In this document: positions 44,864 through 51,768 of the stretch, in pieces
Position numbering within the stretch: position 1 is the first letter of the stretch
How the letters are laid out: the number at the start of each line of letters is the position of its first letter
Notes under the pieces: model-generated
What the model was told of the DNA's origin: nothing
Database searches by the model: none
Seen by the model: the letters and a program-made list of their open reading frames with translations, nothing else
Program-made: the position numbers and the translations under genes
NCBI RefSeq assembly: GCF_900103285.1
Contig: NZ_FNGS01000006.1
Coordinates: 186,001-250,000, forward strand
Length of the DNA: 64,000 nt
Direction of reading: 5' to 3'
Source of the DNA: Siphonobacter aquaeclarae
GTDB lineage: Bacteria; Bacteroidota; Bacteroidia; Cytophagales; Spirosomataceae

Positions 44864-45568
44864 ATGCGACAGTTTAAAGCCCTGGCAATCGTTTTTGCCA
44901 GCATCCTGGCCGGTATTCTGGCCTTCACTACTACTCAGAACGTACTGGCGGCCGCCCTGGCGGTTCCGGCTACGTCGCTGGGTCTTCAGTATGTTACCGG
45001 CGTGCGTTTTGATACGCCCGGCGGCCTGGCTTATTGTACGGCCCTGACGGGCCTGAAACGCCGGTGTCAGCAGCCATCCCTGGGCGGTTCCAAGCGCCTT
45101 TTTATCGTTTTGACCAAAGACCTAGAAGAAGAGTTTATTACCTACGACATCATCAAAACCCAGGGCAATTGGGACGCACCCATTCCCCTGGTCACAGGCA
45201 AGAAGTTCATCGAAATTGAAGCCTGGTATGATACGACCAAGTGGGACGGGGCGATGAAACCCGGCGCCGGGTTTACCCAAGGGGTTGAGTTCGAAGTGCT
45301 GGGTTATGACAAGGACATTGCCAAGCTGCTGACGCTGCTGTATGAAACGCCGGTGAACGTGGTGGTCGTAGGCAACGACGACACGAAATACTACCTGGGA
45401 CAGAAGTACGTGCCGTTGATGTTTGAGTCGACCCAATCCAGCCCCGTCAAAGGGACCGACCGGAAGAAGACCACCTTTAAGGCCAGCAACGACGGCTTTA
45501 CCGTGCCGATTGTACCGCTGGGACCCCTGGCGACTTTCGACGTTGCGCCGCTGCCTGCGGCCGCGTAA
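44864..45568 (+). CDS. phage structural protein with an N-terminal hydrophobic segment
   Basis: 234 aa. The first ~35 residues (MRQFKALAIVFASILAGILAF...NVLAAAL) resemble a signal peptide or membrane helix, unusual for a virion protein. The remainder (FITYDIIKTQGNWDAPIPL, ... FTVPIVPLGPLATF) looks beta-rich, as expected for a tail-tube or head-decoration protein. The start codon is the first ATG in frame. Confidence 0.6.
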   Translation: MRQFKALAIVFASILAGILAFTTTQNVLAAALAVPATSLGLQYVTGVRFDTPGGLAYCTALTGLKRRCQQPSLGGSKRLFIVLTKDLEEEFITYDIIKTQGNWDAPIPLVTGKKFIEIEAWYDTTKWDGAMKPGAGFTQGVEFEVLGYDKDIAKLLTLLYETPVNVVVVGNDDTKYYLGQKYVPLMFESTQSSPVKGTDRKKTTFKASNDGFTVPIVPLGPLATFDVAPLPAAA

Positions 45569-45577
45569 CACCCCACC

Positions 45578-45612
45578 AGCTCCCCGGGGCCAAGTCCCGG
45601 GGGCTCTTTCCC
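45578..45612 (+). terminator. GC-rich terminator-like hairpin
   Basis: AGC(T)CCCCGGG pairs with CCCGGGGGCT (45578-45605, one bulge), followed by CTTTCCC. Lies just before the small gene at 45624. Confidence 0.55.
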
Positions 45613-45623
45613 TTTTCCTTGCC

Positions 45624-45842
45624 ATGCTTACCAAGTACAAGATCGTCGATGCCGAACAGGCAAAGCAGGTTCACCTGGCCGTCGGTGGCCGGACCGTCTT
45701 TTTGACAGCTGATTCCCTGACCAACCAGGAGGCTGCCATCATCAAAACTAACTATCCCGACACGCACGGGAAGTTTATCGAAGAAATCCCCGCAACCACC
45801 GCATCTGCCAAGGCGAAAGCGGACAAACACACGGCCGAATGA
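45624..45842 (+). CDS. small prophage protein, 72 aa
   Basis: MLTKYKIVDAEQAKQVHLAVGGRTVFLTADSL. A small mixed alpha/beta protein with a Lys/Ala-rich tail, unknown family. It begins a tight cluster: its last 4 bp overlap the next start (ATGA). Confidence 0.6.
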   Translation: MLTKYKIVDAEQAKQVHLAVGGRTVFLTADSLTNQEAAIIKTNYPDTHGKFIEEIPATTASAKAKADKHTAE

Positions 45843-46180
45843 GCGACCCGAAAAAATTAAAGGCGGACATGCAGTTTGCCCGCCTGCGTCATGATGCCCT
45901 GGGCACCGCGGAAACCCTGGAAAACCTCCGGAAGGCCGAAAAGGCCTACCAAGAAGAGACAGACGGCGATAACCAGCCGGTGAAGGAGGTCCCCGCTGCC
46001 CAACACGAGCCTTTGAAGGAAGAAAAGCCCAAACCGGCCGCAAAACCGGCTGAGAAGCCGAAGACGAAGCCGGAACCGGCGAAGGCTGCCGCACCGGAAG
46101 AAAAAACGGCCGAAACCCCGGCAGTTGAGCAGCAGGGGAATGCCGAAGCGACCGAAGAAAAAAAAACAGACAGCCAATAG
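45839..46180 (+). CDS. small prophage protein with disordered Pro/Lys/Ala/Glu tail; possible frameshift donor
   Basis: 113 aa. The first ~45 residues form a predicted helix (KLKADMQFARLRHDALGTAETLENLRKAEKAYQ); the rest is low-complexity. Near its end the frame reads through nine A (46158-46166) containing the heptamer A-AAA-AAA in slippery phase, then stops at 46178-46180. The -1 frame from there stays open into the 46216 ORF, so a longer fused product is possible, as in phage tail-chaperone pairs. Confidence 0.6.
   Translation: MSDPKKLKADMQFARLRHDALGTAETLENLRKAEKAYQEETDGDNQPVKEVPAAQHEPLKEEKPKPAAKPAEKPKTKPEPAKAAAPEEKTAETPAVEQQGNAEATEEKKTDSQ
46158..46166 (+). other. A9 run, candidate -1 frameshift or transcriptional slippage site
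   Basis: Codons in the upstream gene read GAA AAA AAA ACA across the run, giving A-AAA-AAA at 46159-46165. After a -1 slip the frame is open to 46632. A large stem-loop lies ~40 nt downstream, farther than usual for a ribosomal stimulator, so polymerase slippage is an alternative. Confidence 0.45.
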
Positions 46181-46205
46181 CTGATTCCGCAGACGACACG
46201 ATAGA

Positions 46206-46253
46206 GCGGCTCACGGTGCAGGCGGAAACCCTGCACCGTGAAGCCGCTTTTTT
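46206..46253 (+). terminator. 17-bp stem-loop with T6 tail overlapping the 46216 ORF
   Basis: CACGGTGCAGG / CCTGCACCGTG (11 bp) plus GCGGCT / AGCCGC (6 bp) with a bulged A, loop 7 nt, then TTTTTT at 48-53. It has the shape of a strong intrinsic terminator, yet it lies inside an open frame. It may control expression of the terminase genes. Confidence 0.75.
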
Positions 46254-46632
46254 GTCAAACCAGCTCCACACGTTCGCGGCGGACGATCTGGAAGGCGTGC
46301 GCCCGGTTATCGCCCAGATCATCGAAAAACGCATGGCCTGGAAGGCGGTGCGGCAAAACATCGACTATTACCGCAAGTTCGGCAGGCTGCCGGACGAGCC
46401 GACGCCGAAAAAGGGCGTTTCCGAGACCGTTTCCGTTGGCGGCAACCTGGCAGAACTTCAGGTGGAACTATCCCGGCTGAATGTGAACGTGACCAAGTAT
46501 GAAAAGAAGCTCAGGGAGCAACCCGACCACAAAAAGGCCAGCGCCTGGGAGACCGAGCTGGAGAAAATGAAGGCATTGAAACGAGAGCTACAGGAACAAA
46601 TCGTAAAGGCGAAATATGCGCGGCAACAATAA
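46216..46632 (+). CDS. helical prophage protein, 138 aa, without an ATG start
   Basis: Open frame with predicted coiled coil (AELQVELSRLNVNVTKYEKKLREQ, KMKALKRELQEQIVKAKYA). The only upstream start is GTG at 46216, buried in the stem-loop at 46206-46253; the frame is open back to 46129 with no ATG. It may therefore be made by -1 frameshifting from the 45839 gene. It overlaps the next ATG by 17 bp. Confidence 0.5.
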   Translation: MQAETLHREAAFLSNQLHTFAADDLEGVRPVIAQIIEKRMAWKAVRQNIDYYRKFGRLPDEPTPKKGVSETVSVGGNLAELQVELSRLNVNVTKYEKKLREQPDHKKASAWETELEKMKALKRELQEQIVKAKYARQQ

Positions 46633-47191
46633 GTACCTCCAAAAAGTCCAGGATGAACTGGACGTCTACCGGCGGCATTTGCTGCTCGACGAAGAATTAA
46701 GCCCGAGGCAGCAAGAGACGTTCGATAAAATGAACATTGCCCGGGGCTGGCTAAAACAAGGGTATTCCGACGCCCAGGTGATCCAGTTGCTACGGACCGA
46801 TCCCGAGACCCGCCTTCAGGAGCGGCGCGCCCGGGAAGTTCTGGTCATGGCCTATGATCTATACGCGGATATCCGCCTGGCGCGCAATCCGGAAGGGGTC
46901 AAATACCTGTATGCCGAAATGTTCCGGGAAGCGGCGCAGCTGGCCTACCAGGAGGCACGGCAAGCCCTGGACTTCAAAGACCACAAAGCAGGAGCTGAGC
47001 TGCTAAAGATATTCCGGTCACTGACCCAGGAAGCTGCTGAGTTGGACGGTGCCTATCAGGAGAAGGAGCGCGATTTGTCCCAGGGTAAAAAGCCTACCAA
47101 GATTATCATCAAGCGCGTGACCAAAAACGTGAACGGGGTGGAAAAAACCGATTTTTCCGAGGAAGCCCATTTTGAAGAACTGCCCGAATAA
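46616..47191 (+). CDS. putative terminase small subunit
   Basis: 191 aa, mostly helical. An N-terminal segment (NIARGWLKQGYSDAQVIQLLRTDPE) could form a DNA-binding helix-turn-helix; the C-terminus is charged (PTKIIIKRVTKNVNG). Position directly before the large terminase, overlapping it by one base (TAATG), is the main reason for the call. Confidence 0.55.
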   Translation: MRGNNKYLQKVQDELDVYRRHLLLDEELSPRQQETFDKMNIARGWLKQGYSDAQVIQLLRTDPETRLQERRAREVLVMAYDLYADIRLARNPEGVKYLYAEMFREAAQLAYQEARQALDFKDHKAGAELLKIFRSLTQEAAELDGAYQEKERDLSQGKKPTKIIIKRVTKNVNGVEKTDFSEEAHFEELPE

Positions 47192-48672
47192 TGGAAGAGC
47201 TGGAAATTACCGTTAACGACAAACAGGCCGATTTTTTGGAGGCCGTTCTCTACCGGATGGACGTTCACGACGTGAAGGTGGCCGGGATGGTGGGTGGCAT
47301 CGGTTCGGGAAAATCCATTGCCTTGTCTGACCTGGTCGTCATTATGAAAGAGGAACTGCCCCGTGCAAAGGGGCAGTTTGCGTGCCCGATCGTCTCCCAG
47401 GCCAAACGATCGTTAACGCCAGGGCTTCGCGCCGGTTGGCGGGACCGCTGGGGAGTAGTACCCTATAATCCCCGTACCGGTGAGGGAGACTATGTACTTT
47501 GGAAGGAACCGCCGGAAGGCTTCGACCGGCCCTACCAGGAGCCTGACGACTGGTCCAACTGCATCACTTTTGTGAATGGGTTTACCGTTGAAGTCTGCGG
47601 CTACAAGATGGACGCCGATTCGCACCGGGGGCGCAATGACGATTTTGTACTACTCGACGAAGCCCTCCGGTTTAAGAAGGATTGGCTAAAAATCCTGCTG
47701 GGACGGATACGGGCCAACGTCGGCCGGTTTCAATCCAACTTGCACTGGCTGTTTGCGTTTTTTTCCAGCCCGCCTTACGGTGCCACCGGTGAGTGGATGT
47801 TTGAGTACGAGGAGCTTTCCAGGAAAGAGCCTAGAAAATACCACTTTACCCAGGTCATCACCCGGGACAATGCCGCTTTCCTGCCCCCCGGATTTATCAA
47901 AGGCCTCAAGGAAACGCTGACTTCCCTGGAGTATGAGGTGGAAGTGGAAGGCAAGCGCCTTTCCCGGATTGCTAATAGCTACTACCCGGCCCTATCCTGG
48001 GAGAAGCACACCGAGGTAGACGAAATCCCTTTCTGGTACGATCCGGCCCGGGGGTTGGAGGTGTCGGTAGACTTCAACGCGCACTTCACCAGCTGCACGG
48101 TTTGGCAACCGGCGGGCCGGTTGCTTAAGTGCCTGGCTGCTGTCTATGTCAAGGAGCCGGTCGACGGACCGACAGGGGAGAAGCTGACCATGGCCGAGAG
48201 CCTGGCGCTAAAGGTGGTGGAGCGGTTCAAGGGGCAGGCGCTGCATAAGATCACCATTACCGGCGACCGTAACGGCCAGAACAAGAGCGCCGGTGCCACT
48301 AAAACCATGTTCGAATTATTCGCCGGTATTTTCGAGGTGGCTAAATGGGAGGTGATTTTATCACCCCTTTCCTACAACATGCCTCTTTACGAACGCTTCC
48401 TTTTGCTGCACCGCATCTTATCCGAGACCGACCCGGCCGAGTACTACCTGCGGCTCCACCCACAGGATGCCAAGGCGGCCGTCGTGTCGATGGTGCGCAC
48501 GCCCATCAACACCGACCACACCAAGAACAAGGACAGCGAGAAGAAGAAGGGAGTAGAGCAACAGGACGCCACCCACCTGGGCGACACGGTCGACTACTAC
48601 GTCATCTGGAAGAGCCTGGGCGGAGTTAGCTACAACGAATCCGGGTTCGACATCGACTTCCTGGGCGGGTAG
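47191..48672 (+). CDS. phage terminase large subunit
   Basis: 493 aa. ATPase domain with Walker A GGIGSGKS (35-42) and Walker B DFVLLDEA (~151-158). The C-terminal RNase-H-like nuclease shows acidic motifs at SVDFNAHFTS, ITGDRNGQ and THLGDTVDYY. It packages DNA into the head. In canonical tailed phages it is among the first late genes; here it is the last morphogenesis gene. Confidence 0.9.
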   Translation: MEELEITVNDKQADFLEAVLYRMDVHDVKVAGMVGGIGSGKSIALSDLVVIMKEELPRAKGQFACPIVSQAKRSLTPGLRAGWRDRWGVVPYNPRTGEGDYVLWKEPPEGFDRPYQEPDDWSNCITFVNGFTVEVCGYKMDADSHRGRNDDFVLLDEALRFKKDWLKILLGRIRANVGRFQSNLHWLFAFFSSPPYGATGEWMFEYEELSRKEPRKYHFTQVITRDNAAFLPPGFIKGLKETLTSLEYEVEVEGKRLSRIANSYYPALSWEKHTEVDEIPFWYDPARGLEVSVDFNAHFTSCTVWQPAGRLLKCLAAVYVKEPVDGPTGEKLTMAESLALKVVERFKGQALHKITITGDRNGQNKSAGATKTMFELFAGIFEVAKWEVILSPLSYNMPLYERFLLLHRILSETDPAEYYLRLHPQDAKAAVVSMVRTPINTDHTKNKDSEKKKGVEQQDATHLGDTVDYYVIWKSLGGVSYNESGFDIDFLGG

Positions 48673-48677
48673 AAAAG

Positions 48678-48705
48678 TCGGTACCCCGACCCCCAGGGGT
48701 ACCGA
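48678..48705. terminator. 10-bp perfect stem-loop after terminase
   Basis: TCGGTACCCC (48678-48687) pairs with GGGGTACCGA (48696-48705). No T run directly follows. From 48720 to 48949 the DNA turns AT-rich with no ORF seen. Confidence 0.55.
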
Positions 48706-48949
48706 TTCAGCTATTCGAATTTTCGAAAAAGGGAAATTTCCAAAATGTGATAGGGCGGGGTCGATTAAGAGAAAATCGGCGATTTGGAAGTTTCAACGCT
48801 TGTAGATGCTTGATAAACAACGAGATACCTGTGAATTAAAAGAAGAAAGGGTGCATTTTTTCTAACGCCTTGATAATCAATGTTCTAAGTAGTACGTAAG
48901 ACTCGCCAGGAGCGATTGACGAGTGGCAATTGGTATATTCGCAAAAAAT

Positions 48950-50038
48950 ATGCCCATAAAACCGTCCATCAAAATGTCAGATCAAAAGGTTCGCTATCGT
49001 TTGCTTTCACCGGAGGAGCTGAAGGATAATCCATTGTATTTAGAGTATCAGAAGGAAAGAAGTGAACTGATAAAGAAGGTAAATCAAAGGAAAAAATTGA
49101 CAGTATCGGAGACAGTCGATTATTGCACTGACGTTGCTGTAGATTTGGTGCCAGGAGTAGAATTGAAAAGTTGTGAAACGTGCATAGATTATCTTTTTGT
49201 ATTAACCTACCTAACATACTATCACGATATCACAGGAGGGGGAAAATACTATAAATATAGTTATTTGTCTCATGTTAGGACTGTGATATCGAGAGCAATA
49301 GTGACGAATAATATTACGTTTGATGATTTTAGTGAGCACTATTTTGAGGTTCCGAGAGAAGTGGCTCAGGCCGACTTAGAGTATCTATATAAAGAGTCTG
49401 ATAAGTGGGACGATGTCATTCTAAAAGAGAATCATTCAGATCAAGTTTTGCAATTTATTTCCAACGAAACAAGAAAATTGATAAGAGAAAATCTCGATAG
49501 GGATTTCGAGAATGAACCTTATGGTAAGGGATCAAATCGCTACAAATTCCAAAGAATAAGCATTCTTCTGCGTTCGAAATATCAATATCACCAAATATCA
49601 AGAATTCTTGAAGAGAAAGAACAGCCGATAATTAATTTTGACTTCAATGGTACAAACATTCACTTGACACCTAAGGGATTTGTGCACGTGTTTTATTGGC
49701 ATTTTATGAAGGCATCTTTGATGATTGATGTTCAAAAAACTTTTCACGTAGAAAACTTCGAGTATTCAGAGATTGAAAAATTTATCTTAGAGGTTCTTCG
49801 AAAAATATCTAAAACTAATGTCGCAAATAAAGTTTCACTTTCTACGATCATTTTTCGATATATTGATACGCCATATAAGCTTCACACAACCCCTGTCAGC
49901 AGGAAAAAAAAAGGTGGCGTTACAGAGAGATTCTCTGAAATTACCAGTTTTTATCCAATTTTAGATCAAGAGCTCCAAAATCTTAGTTCATATAAAATTG
50001 ATGATAAGCTGACGCTTTTTCTGAAACCTGATATTTAA
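48950..50038 (+). CDS. unrecognised AT-rich cargo protein beside the integrase
   Basis: 363 aa from the ATG at 48950 (another ATG at 48974). Soluble, charged, no signal or membrane helix, and no motif I can place. Sequence landmarks are VSETVDYCTDVAVDLVPG, YLSHVRTVISRAIV, and a C-terminal TSFYPILDQELQNL. Strongly AT-rich like the ApeA/KAP genes and unlike its phage neighbours. Position in the terminase-integrase gap is a common site for phage-borne accessory genes, so a defence or exclusion role is possible but unproven. Confidence 0.65.
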   Translation: MPIKPSIKMSDQKVRYRLLSPEELKDNPLYLEYQKERSELIKKVNQRKKLTVSETVDYCTDVAVDLVPGVELKSCETCIDYLFVLTYLTYYHDITGGGKYYKYSYLSHVRTVISRAIVTNNITFDDFSEHYFEVPREVAQADLEYLYKESDKWDDVILKENHSDQVLQFISNETRKLIRENLDRDFENEPYGKGSNRYKFQRISILLRSKYQYHQISRILEEKEQPIINFDFNGTNIHLTPKGFVHVFYWHFMKASLMIDVQKTFHVENFEYSEIEKFILEVLRKISKTNVANKVSLSTIIFRYIDTPYKLHTTPVSRKKKGGVTERFSEITSFYPILDQELQNLSSYKIDDKLTLFLKPDI

Positions 50039-50042
50039 TTAT

Positions 50043-50081
50043 ATTACGAAAAGCTGACATTTGTTAGCTTTTCGTAATTTT
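50043..50081 (+). terminator. terminator after the cargo gene
   Basis: A 13-bp perfect stem (ATTACGAAAAGCT, 50043-50055, with 50066-50078), then TT. On the minus strand it could also back up integrase termination. Confidence 0.8.
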
Positions 50082-50099
50082 AAGGTTCATTTAGAACAA

Positions 50100-50146
50100 C
50101 CTTCCCCTCTCTGGGGCGTTTGGTGAACGCTCTGGTGAGGGGATGT
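50100..50146 (-). terminator. nested stem-loop downstream of the integrase gene
   Basis: CCCCTC / GAGGGG encloses GCGTT-tggtg-AACGC, with AACC/GTT pairing outside. It lies 25 bp after the integrase stop. No T run; it could be an RNA-processing structure or an attachment-related element. Confidence 0.4.
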
Positions 50147-50169
50147 TGGCTATTTAAGGGTTTGGGTTG

Positions 50170-51390
50170 TTACTTCTTTTTCTTCAATTCCAGGGCTACA
50201 CGGCGTTCGTCCGCCCGGACATACCGGTTAACCATTGCGTCAGTGCGAAGCCCTAAGACTACCTTCACCGCCGGGATAGACCATCCCTTTTCATTGAGCA
50301 GCCAGTCCGCAAATGAGTTGCGGCCGAACTTGACGGACAGCTTTGGATTAAGACCGCGTTCTGCTGCTATTACTTTCAGAAAGTAATTCATCTTATCGTT
50401 GGAAATAAGCGGCAGTTTATCCCAGCCACCGTATTTCTCAACAACCGGCTTCAGGTCATCAAAAATGGGAACTTTGGCAAACACGCCTGTTTTGATCCGT
50501 GCGTGCTTTATCCAGTCAAACCCGGCCAGGCCTTTGTCAATCTCTTCCCGGGCTGACTTGATAACGAGCTTCAAATCGGTGTAGTGAAATCCGGTACGGC
50601 AATAGACGAACATAAGGTCGGCCACTCGTTGGAGTACCGGGTTTGTGAACGGCCTGGTAGCCAAATCCCGAACCTGGCGAATGGTGAGAAACTCCGGGAT
50701 AGGCAAAGTATCCCGTTTGAGTTTCAGGCCATCCAGGGTATTGGTTTCCAGGTATTCGTGCTCGTATGCCCATTTCACCGCCTGCCTGACTGTTTTGAGT
50801 AGCTTGTTTACATGGGCGTAACCGTAGCCCTGGTCTTCCAACCAGGCGCGGTACCGGTGAGCGGAGCGAAGAGTGAACTCAGACGCTTTGACGTTCAGCC
50901 TTCCGGTCTCGTTTAGATAGGAAAGCGCTTTGGTTATCGCCTCCCGGTTCTTCTTAAAGGTTGCGTACCGAATATCCCCGTCCTCCAGCTCCTTCTCCCG
51001 GCTATTTATCCAAAAGCCAAGTAGATCGGTGAAGAGTATTTCTTTTTCTTTCTTCTCTTTCGGCGGCTCGAATATGTCTTTGTAACAGGTGAGAATTGCA
51101 TTGGCCGTTACCGGCTGATTCCCTCCTTTCGATACAATTTTATAAGACAGGTCGAGCCTGTCGAGCAGTTCGTCGAGTTGCTTGTTAAGGTGTTCCCACT
51201 GGCGGTGGGAGGGAAGAACGCGTTTGTTAACGCTGTCCCATTCCTCTGGGCGGAGCCTAAGCCCCGTGCTGCCGAAATCGGCGCGGTTATCGTCATACTT
51301 AACGCGGGCATAAAGTGTAAAGGTTGCTTTGGTAGCGGTGGCAAAATGCCGGAAAAATTGGACCTCCATGGAGTGGATGCGATTTCTCAT
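50170..51390 (-). CDS. tyrosine recombinase (phage integrase)
   Basis: ~406 aa from the ATG at 51390 (a TTG at 51408 and an ATG at 51369 are alternatives). An N-terminal arm-binding domain precedes a SAM-like core-binding domain (~100-200) and the catalytic domain. There, Arg is in YCRTGFHYTDL, a Lys in the beta-hairpin (RIKTGVFAKVPI), Arg in KFGRNSFADWLL and the nucleophile Tyr in VNRYVR. The usual His of HxxR is Lys, and the usual LGH reads LGL. It lies beside tRNA-Thr, the likely integration target. Confidence 0.87.
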   Translation of the reverse strand: MRNRIHSMEVQFFRHFATATKATFTLYARVKYDDNRADFGSTGLRLRPEEWDSVNKRVLPSHRQWEHLNKQLDELLDRLDLSYKIVSKGGNQPVTANAILTCYKDIFEPPKEKKEKEILFTDLLGFWINSREKELEDGDIRYATFKKNREAITKALSYLNETGRLNVKASEFTLRSAHRYRAWLEDQGYGYAHVNKLLKTVRQAVKWAYEHEYLETNTLDGLKLKRDTLPIPEFLTIRQVRDLATRPFTNPVLQRVADLMFVYCRTGFHYTDLKLVIKSAREEIDKGLAGFDWIKHARIKTGVFAKVPIFDDLKPVVEKYGGWDKLPLISNDKMNYFLKVIAAERGLNPKLSVKFGRNSFADWLLNEKGWSIPAVKVVLGLRTDAMVNRYVRADERRVALELKKKK

Positions 51391-51435
51391 TTTCGCTAGG
51401 TCCAACACCCCCTATAATGAGGGGGTCGGGCATTC

Positions 51436-51498
51436 CAGGTGGCACCTGTTTTGTAACTGCAAGTGCCACCTACAGGTGCCACCTGGGAAAGGGCACCT
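51436..51498. repeat. cluster of AGGTGNCACCT repeats between integrase and tRNA-Thr
   Basis: CAGGTGGCACCTG at 51436-51448, AGTGCCACCT at 51462-51471, CAGGTGCCACCTG at 51473-51485 and a partial GGCACCT at 51492-51498. The two full copies are near-palindromes. Position suggests binding sites for the integrase or an excision factor. Confidence 0.6.
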
Positions 51499-51561
51499 AT
51501 GAAAATGAGGAAAGTGAAGAAGAAAAAGGGAATTGGAGGTAACCCGGTAAGAATCAGGCAA

Positions 51562-51591
51562 TAAAAAAGCCTGTCCATTGCTGGACAGGCT
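51562..51591 (-). terminator. terminator downstream of tRNA-Thr
   Basis: On the minus strand, AGCCTGTCC-n6-GGACAGGCT followed by six T. It ends the tRNA-Thr transcript, and the prophage integrase lies beyond it. Confidence 0.85.
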
Positions 51592-51630
51592 GACCGTAAT
51601 GTAGCTTTTTTGAGGTTTTACCCTGTATTG

Positions 51631-51703
<73 letters not shown>

Positions 51704-51768
51704 GATAGCGGGTGCAAAGATAGGCAGACAGGGGAGCGTTGTCAAGAGAGCAGGTGTTTTTTCTTGTG

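Larger units (their letters stand above)
27858..51408. mobile_element. prophage-like element carrying defence-type cargo (limits approximate)
   Basis: A run of phage morphogenesis genes on + (tail, tape measure, tail spike, S49 capsid protease, scaffold, capsid, terminase) ends at a minus-strand tyrosine recombinase about 220 bp from tRNA-Thr(CGT). The left limit is placed after the terminator at 27857; no duplicated attachment core could be found by eye. No portal, repressor, replication or lysis module is recognised. Three AT-rich cargo genes (29944-31392, 31660-33222, 48950-50038) contrast sharply with the GC-rich phage genes. It could be a defective prophage, a satellite, or a domesticated particle. 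Confidence 0.8.

Noticed and set aside
27800-51630. Direct repeats that would define attL/attR
   Set aside because: No copy of the tRNA-Thr 3' end or its flank is visible near the left end; a shared GGCTTTTTT is in opposite orientation and lies in terminators.
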